A DNA stretch of 8,859 nucleotides from Patescibacteria group bacterium (GTDB taxonomy: Bacteria > Patescibacteriota > Kazan-3B-28 > UBA10110): NCBI GenBank assembly GCA_003524745.1, contig DQGN01000007.1, positions 13,093 to 21,951 of the forward strand, in the 5' to 3' direction. Made by a program: the position numbers and the translations under genes. Below, one piece after another: positions 5,657 through 8,859 of this stretch. The number at the start of each line of letters is the position of its first letter. Position 1 is the first letter of the stretch. The notes under the pieces were generated by a model, which ran no database searches, was not told the origin of the DNA, and saw nothing but the letters and a program-made list of their open reading frames with translations.

Positions 5657-5663
5657 AGAGAAT

Positions 5664-6272
5664 ATGAAAATAGCAGTAGATTTAGATGATATGTTGTGCA
5701 GTTTTATCGCGGAATTTTTAAAGTGGTATAATCCGCAACATGGTGCTAATTGGCAATTTGAGGATGTAGTGGATTACCATTGGTCTAATTTTATGCATAT
5801 TACTGCAGAGCAAGCCATCCAAGATGTGCATGACTTTTTCTTAACATCCGGGTTTGCTAATTTGCCAGTCATGCCTGGTGCGCAGGAGTTTATTCGAAAA
5901 TTAGCCAAAGAGCACGAATTATACATTGTGACTGCTCGGCAGCATGTGGCGGAAGCCACTACCTATACTTGGCTGGAGCAAAATTTCTCCGGTGTTTTTC
6001 GCGGAGTGTTGTTTGCCAATCATTATTCGGCAGACGGCAGCCCATCTCTTACGAAAGGGGAGCTGTGTCAACAAGTTGGTTGTGAGTTGATTATTGATGA
6101 TGATGGACGGCATCTGGGCTCTCTCTTAGCGCATAATATTAAAGCAGTGTTGATAGATAAACCATGGAATAAAAACGACATACTGCCAGCCGAAGTCATC
6201 CGCGCATATAATTGGGATGATGCTCTGCGGGCAATCGAAAAGTTGTTGGCAAAATCTATAACTATTAATTAA
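5664..6272 (+). CDS. HAD-superfamily 5'(3')-deoxyribonucleotidase, NT5C type
   Basis: The predicted reaction is removal of the phosphate from (deoxy)nucleoside monophosphates in the cytoplasm. The 202-residue protein carries the HAD motifs in order. Motif I is VDLDDML, with nucleophile Asp6 and acid/base Asp8. Motif II is VTAR, with Thr90. Motif III Lys131 is in LTKGELC, and the metal-binding acids are Asp145-147 in IIDDDGRH. The cap region between motifs I and II is rich in aromatic residues. ATG 5664 starts right at motif I as in the family; an upstream in-frame ATG at 5580 would lie before the terminator and is rejected. No Shine-Dalgarno is present, which fits a leaderless mRNA. The next gene follows by 9 bp. 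Pool balancing or nucleotide salvage is likely; the exact substrate cannot be read from sequence. Confidence 0.85.
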   Translation: MKIAVDLDDMLCSFIAEFLKWYNPQHGANWQFEDVVDYHWSNFMHITAEQAIQDVHDFFLTSGFANLPVMPGAQEFIRKLAKEHELYIVTARQHVAEATTYTWLEQNFSGVFRGVLFANHYSADGSPSLTKGELCQQVGCELIIDDDGRHLGSLLAHNIKAVLIDKPWNKNDILPAEVIRAYNWDDALRAIEKLLAKSITIN

Positions 6273-6281
6273 GGGAGGAAT

Positions 6282-6548
6282 ATGGCAATTGTAAAAAAGA
6301 AAATGTGGCCGGGGTATCTTGAAGATATAACTTCCGGAAAGAAGAAATACGATATGCGTTTGAATGATTTTGAAATTAACGAGGGTGATACATTGGTACT
6401 GGAAGAATGGGACCCAGCCACCCAACAATACACCGGGAGAAACATCGAGAAAAAAGTTGCTTATGTCGGAAAGTTTGATCTCAAAAATTCATTTTGGCCC
6501 ACGGAAGAAATTTTAGACAAAGGTATCCAAATTATTTCTTTAGAATAG
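6282..6548 (+). CDS. DUF3850 / ASCH-like PUA-fold small protein
   Basis: The 88-residue protein has the pattern of DUF3850, a member of the ASCH/PUA-like group proposed to bind RNA or modified nucleotides: KMWPGYLEDITSGKKKYDMRLNDFEINEGDTLVLEEWDP, then YTGRNIEKKVAYV. The GKKKYDMR segment and the EGDTLVLEEWD strand are the diagnostic parts. The closing residues ILDKGIQIISLE form the expected last strand. ATG 6282 follows GGGAGGA by 2 nt, and this Shine-Dalgarno overlaps the nucleotidase stop codon (TAA 6270-6272), so translation is probably coupled. Cotranscription with a nucleotidase suggests a role in nucleotide or RNA handling, which is inference. No terminator is seen before the next promoter. 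Confidence 0.8.
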   Translation: MAIVKKKMWPGYLEDITSGKKKYDMRLNDFEINEGDTLVLEEWDPATQQYTGRNIEKKVAYVGKFDLKNSFWPTEEILDKGIQIISLE

Positions 6549-6567
6549 ATATAAAGTCACGATTTTC

Positions 6568-6596
6568 TTGACTGGGAGAGAATAATTTAGTATTAT
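6568..6596 (+). promoter_or_regulatory. Sigma70 promoter of the 96-residue protein gene
   Basis: TTGACT (6568-6573), exactly 17 bp, TATTAT (6591-6596); predicted start near 6603. This leaves a leader of about 70 nt before ATG 6673, with only a weak CCTGA/TCAGG pairing (6609-6613 with 6637-6641). Confidence 0.78.
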
Positions 6597-6672
6597 AAAA
6601 ATATAAATCCTGACTCAGATAAGCAGGTTGCTCTTTTCAGGGCATGTTCTTTACATCGGGGAGGTGTCTTTG

Positions 6673-6963
6673 ATGGGACAGTTAAAAATTGTTGATGGCC
6701 CAACCAAGCAGGAGCTAAAAGATGCGTTATTTGAGGGGGATTATCTCCATCGGCAACCGGTCCAGTTTACTGTTTACGACAGCCCCCAAGGTTCAAGGCG
6801 AAAATGTTTTATTGATTCAGTCGAACGTCAAATTGGGGGAAATGAAGAGTGGCAATTTGCTGGTGAAGTAGAGATAAGCAAGCATGGTGGTTCGCTTTGT
6901 AAAGTGAAGGGTGTTTTTTCCACCGCAACTCGTCAGGGATTATTAATTTTCGATCTTGAGTGA
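6673..6963 (+). CDS. Unrecognised 96-residue protein, possibly lineage-conserved
   Basis: I cannot assign a domain. ATG 6673 follows a strong GGGGAGG (6658-6664) with 8 nt spacing; the upstream in-frame TTG 6628 and GTG 6664 are less likely. The protein opens MGQLKIVDGPTKQELKDALF, then QPVQFTVYDSPQGSRRKCFIDSVE, an EEWQFAGEVEI strand, and GVFSTATRQGLLIFDLE. The alternation suggests a small beta-rich soluble fold with one N-terminal helix. There is no signal peptide or membrane segment. The GPTKxEL opening and the final strand followed by TATRQG recall small hypothetical proteins I associate with CPR genomes, but that is memory and not a search. It has its own promoter and terminator. Confidence 0.75.
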   Translation: MGQLKIVDGPTKQELKDALFEGDYLHRQPVQFTVYDSPQGSRRKCFIDSVERQIGGNEEWQFAGEVEISKHGGSLCKVKGVFSTATRQGLLIFDLE

Positions 6964-6998
6964 TCATCGTGGCCAAATTGTACCTATCCAGAATATAC

Positions 6999-7024
6999 AA
7001 CCAACCTAATAAGGGTTGGTTTTT
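6999..7024 (+). terminator. Intrinsic terminator before dnaG
   Basis: AACCAACC (6999-7006), loop TAATAAG, GGTTGGTT (7014-7021), then T-tract through 7024 (five T from 7020). An 8-bp stem with a U-run, 35 bp after the stop of the 96-residue protein gene. It isolates dnaG from upstream transcription. Confidence 0.88.
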
Positions 7025-7032
7025 CGTAGGGG

Positions 7033-7038
7033 TATAAT
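7033..7038 (+). promoter_or_regulatory. -10 element for leaderless dnaG mRNA
   Basis: A perfect TATAAT ends 5 bp before ATG 7044 (a second ATG is at 7047). The start of transcription would be at about the first or second ATG. No -35 is recognisable; the terminator stem occupies that place. The layout matches 5638-5664: TTTTTC, 7 nt, TATAAT. Confidence 0.65.
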
Positions 7039-7043
7039 AAGAA

Positions 7044-8795
7044 ATGATGGATCAATTAGAGGAGATTAGGCGGAGGGTAGATATCGTCGAATTTATCGGC
7101 CAATATTTGCCTTTAAAAAAAGCTGGACGCAACTACCGCTCGGTTTGTCCTTTCCATTCGGACAAAGATCCTTCTTTTATGGTGAGTCCGGACAAGCAAA
7201 TCTGGCATTGTTTCGGTTGTGGTTTGGGGGGAGATATTTTCGGATTCCTTATGAAAAAAGAAGGGATAGAATTTCCGGAAGCCTTGGCCCAATTAGCGGA
7301 TCGGGCGGGGATCGAATTAGCCAATCGGCCTAAAGATTGGGGCGTCAAAAATAAATTATTTGCCATTAACGAACTCTCCGCTAAGTTTTTTGAAAAATAT
7401 ATGGCCGATACGGCAATAGGCAGACAGGCAGCCAACTATTTAATTAATCGGGGTCTGTCGGCGGAGACAATCAAGCAATTTAATTTGGGTTATGCTCCAG
7501 CGGGGTGGGATTATTTAGCAAAGTTTTTAGAACGAAGAGGTTATACCAAAGAAGAAGCCGAAAAAGCAGGCGTGCTGACCCGGCGGAGTCAGAATGTGAT
7601 AGATAAATTCCGCCACCGCTTGATGTTCCCAATCACAAATATTAGCGGTAAAGTCGTGGGTTTTACTGGCAGGGTGTTGGAGGTCAAAGATCAGCCTAAA
7701 TATTTAAATTCGCCCGAAACCCCGATTTTTAATAAAGGGCGGATTTTGTATGGCCTGTCAGTGACTAAAGAAGAGATCCAAAAAAGCAATGCAGTGGTGT
7801 TAGTGGAAGGACAAATGGATGCCCTCTCCTCGTATCAAGCGGGAGTAAAAAATGTCGTGGCTTCGTCGGGCACAGCTTTTACAGGAGAGCAATTAGAAAC
7901 TTTGCGCCGATATGCCGAAACTTTAATTTTGGCATTAGATGCCGATAGTGCCGGGAGCGAAGCCACCAAACGGGCGATCGAGTTGGCCTCTGCCGAAGAT
8001 TTAGATGTCAAAGTGGCCTTATTAGAAGGGTATAAAGATCCGGATGAATGTGTTAAAGCTGATCCTGCTAAGTGGCGGGAAATTGTGGAGAGGGCTGTGC
8101 CCATTGTAGATTTTTATATCGACTATGCCACCAAAAAATTTGGCGTGGATTCGGTATCGGCCAAGAAAAAAGTGGCAGCGGAGGTATTGCCAGTTATCGC
8201 TTTGATGGATAGCCCGGTAGAGAAAGACCAGTACATTAAACATCTGGCAGGAGCGTTGAATATCGATTCGAACAATCTCTACGAAGCCTTGTCCAAGGCG
8301 GTAGCGGGCAAAGGCGGTAGACTGCCAACTCATAAAGGCAAAGACCCGCATGAGACCAACGAACCAGTTTTAGACCGGTTTGATTGGTTGGAGAAGAGGG
8401 TTTTGGGTATGGTAGTAGCCCAGCCCGATCGGCTCGGAAAGGTGGCTACTGACTTTGCTACAGATATTTGGGTGACGGCGTGGGCAAAAAAAGTTTACGC
8501 AGAGCTAAAAAATTGCTATACTGGGAAAGAATTTTCCCTGGACGAGCTATTGGCAAAATTAGACTATCCCGATAAGGTAGTTCTACTGGAAATCCTGATG
8601 ACAGTAGAGGAGTACTATGCCGACATGCCTGATGTCGATGTCGATCAGGAATTGAGATTTTATATCAACCTACTCAAACAGAAAAACACTCGGATAGCCT
8701 TGGCCGAACTCAATCGCCAGATCGTTGTCGCCGAAAAATCCGGAGATGTTGCTAAGCTCCAGGCTTTGTTAGAAGAATTTAATCAGCGTTTTTAA
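7044..8795 (+). CDS. dnaG: DNA primase DnaG
   Basis: DnaG makes the RNA primers for DNA replication and binds the DnaB helicase. The 583-residue protein has the full domain order. The N-terminal zinc domain opens with IRRRVDIVEFIGQYLPLKKAGRNY and has ligands Cys35-x2-His38-x17-Cys56-x2-Cys59. The polymerase core includes FRHRLMFPI, GFTGR and PKYLNSPETPIFNKG. The TOPRIM domain carries Glu255 in VEGQMD and Asp299/Asp301 in DADSAG. A C-terminal helical part (about 440-583, from DWLEKRVLG) fits the helicase-binding domain. The start may be ATG 7044 or 7047; no Shine-Dalgarno is placed for either, and the -10 box is 5 bp away. Length is typical, and all catalytic and zinc residues are intact. A new gene begins 15 bp after the stop. 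Confidence 0.98.
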   Translation: MMDQLEEIRRRVDIVEFIGQYLPLKKAGRNYRSVCPFHSDKDPSFMVSPDKQIWHCFGCGLGGDIFGFLMKKEGIEFPEALAQLADRAGIELANRPKDWGVKNKLFAINELSAKFFEKYMADTAIGRQAANYLINRGLSAETIKQFNLGYAPAGWDYLAKFLERRGYTKEEAEKAGVLTRRSQNVIDKFRHRLMFPITNISGKVVGFTGRVLEVKDQPKYLNSPETPIFNKGRILYGLSVTKEEIQKSNAVVLVEGQMDALSSYQAGVKNVVASSGTAFTGEQLETLRRYAETLILALDADSAGSEATKRAIELASAEDLDVKVALLEGYKDPDECVKADPAKWREIVERAVPIVDFYIDYATKKFGVDSVSAKKKVAAEVLPVIALMDSPVEKDQYIKHLAGALNIDSNNLYEALSKAVAGKGGRLPTHKGKDPHETNEPVLDRFDWLEKRVLGMVVAQPDRLGKVATDFATDIWVTAWAKKVYAELKNCYTGKEFSLDELLAKLDYPDKVVLLEILMTVEEYYADMPDVDVDQELRFYINLLKQKNTRIALAELNRQIVVAEKSGDVAKLQALLEEFNQRF

Positions 8796-8810
8796 TCATT
8801 TTATTGTTAT

Positions 8811-8859
8811 ATGGCGGCAAAAAAGCCTCACAAAAAGACTGCTTCTCGCAAGGGCAAGC
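8811..8859 (+). CDS. 5' end of the gene after dnaG, probably sigma factor RpoD
   Basis: Only 16 codons are visible from ATG 8811: MAAKKPHKKTASRKGK. The Lys-rich, probably disordered start fits the N-terminus of primary sigma factors in these lineages, and dnaG-rpoD is a widely conserved gene order. That assignment rests on context, not on any sigma domain in view. It lies 15 bp after the dnaG stop with no terminator or promoter between, so it is probably cotranscribed. No Shine-Dalgarno is seen in the gap. Confidence 0.55.
   Translation, partial: MAAKKPHKKTASRKGK

Noticed and set aside
5580..5663. Upstream start of the nucleotidase at ATG 5580
   Set aside because: It would read through the terminator, and the HAD motif I is expected within the first residues of the protein, as given by ATG 5664.
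1..8859. Alternative genetic code (TGA as Gly)
   Set aside because: TGA serves as stop at 5585-5587 and 6961-6963, and none of the recognised genes contains an in-frame TGA.

Overview
The window looks like a chromosomal core-gene segment from a streamlined bacterium, most likely Candidate Phyla Radiation (Patescibacteria). The signs are an rpsF-ssb-rpsR operon in which efp rather than rplI follows rpsR, a long acidic tail on bS6, a compact 583-residue DnaG followed at once by a Lys-rich protein start that fits rpoD, short intergenic gaps, and small proteins I cannot place. I cannot assign a phylum within that group. TGA ends two genes here and never interrupts a frame, so I see no sign of the TGA-to-Gly recoding known in Gracilibacteria and Absconditabacteria.

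Minus strand, 1-2160: a four-gene translation and replication operon is read leftwards from a near-consensus sigma70 promoter (TTGACG, 17 bp, TATACT; 2160-2132). Its order is rpsF (bS6), ssb, rpsR (bS18, zinc-binding form) and efp (EF-P, cut by the window edge). The rpsF leader of about 73 nt can fold into a hairpin with a CCG beside its stem and has a competing anti-Shine-Dalgarno pairing, so it is a candidate S6:S18 autoregulatory element. A palindrome-rich repeat of about 135 bp lies inside the operon between rpsF and ssb, and a shorter relative sits just upstream of the rpsF promoter.

Plus strand, 2211-2783: a TM2-domain membrane protein with its own extended -10 promoter, a short ATTGGTTAA tandem repeat, tRNA-Ser(GGA) with encoded CCA, and a spacer with a perfect hairpin.

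Plus strand, 2784-5090: a large membrane-anchored or exported subtilisin-like protease with prodomain, complete Asp-His-Asn-Ser catalytic set and C-terminal beta-rich domains.

Plus strand, 5111-7043: small genes in three short transcription units. A 121-residue unknown protein has a consensus promoter and a strong terminator. A two-gene unit holds a HAD-type 5'(3')-deoxyribonucleotidase and a DUF3850/ASCH-like protein. A 96-residue unknown protein has its own consensus promoter and terminator.

Plus strand, 7044-8859: dnaG and the first 16 codons of a downstream gene, probably rpoD.

No CRISPR array, insertion sequence, integrase or phage gene is visible. The most notable pattern is regulatory. 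The nucleotidase gene and dnaG have the same arrangement: an intrinsic terminator ending in TTTTTC, 7 further nt, TATAAT, then an ATG only 5-7 nt later. This predicts leaderless mRNAs from promoters whose -35 region lies inside the terminator of the preceding gene.
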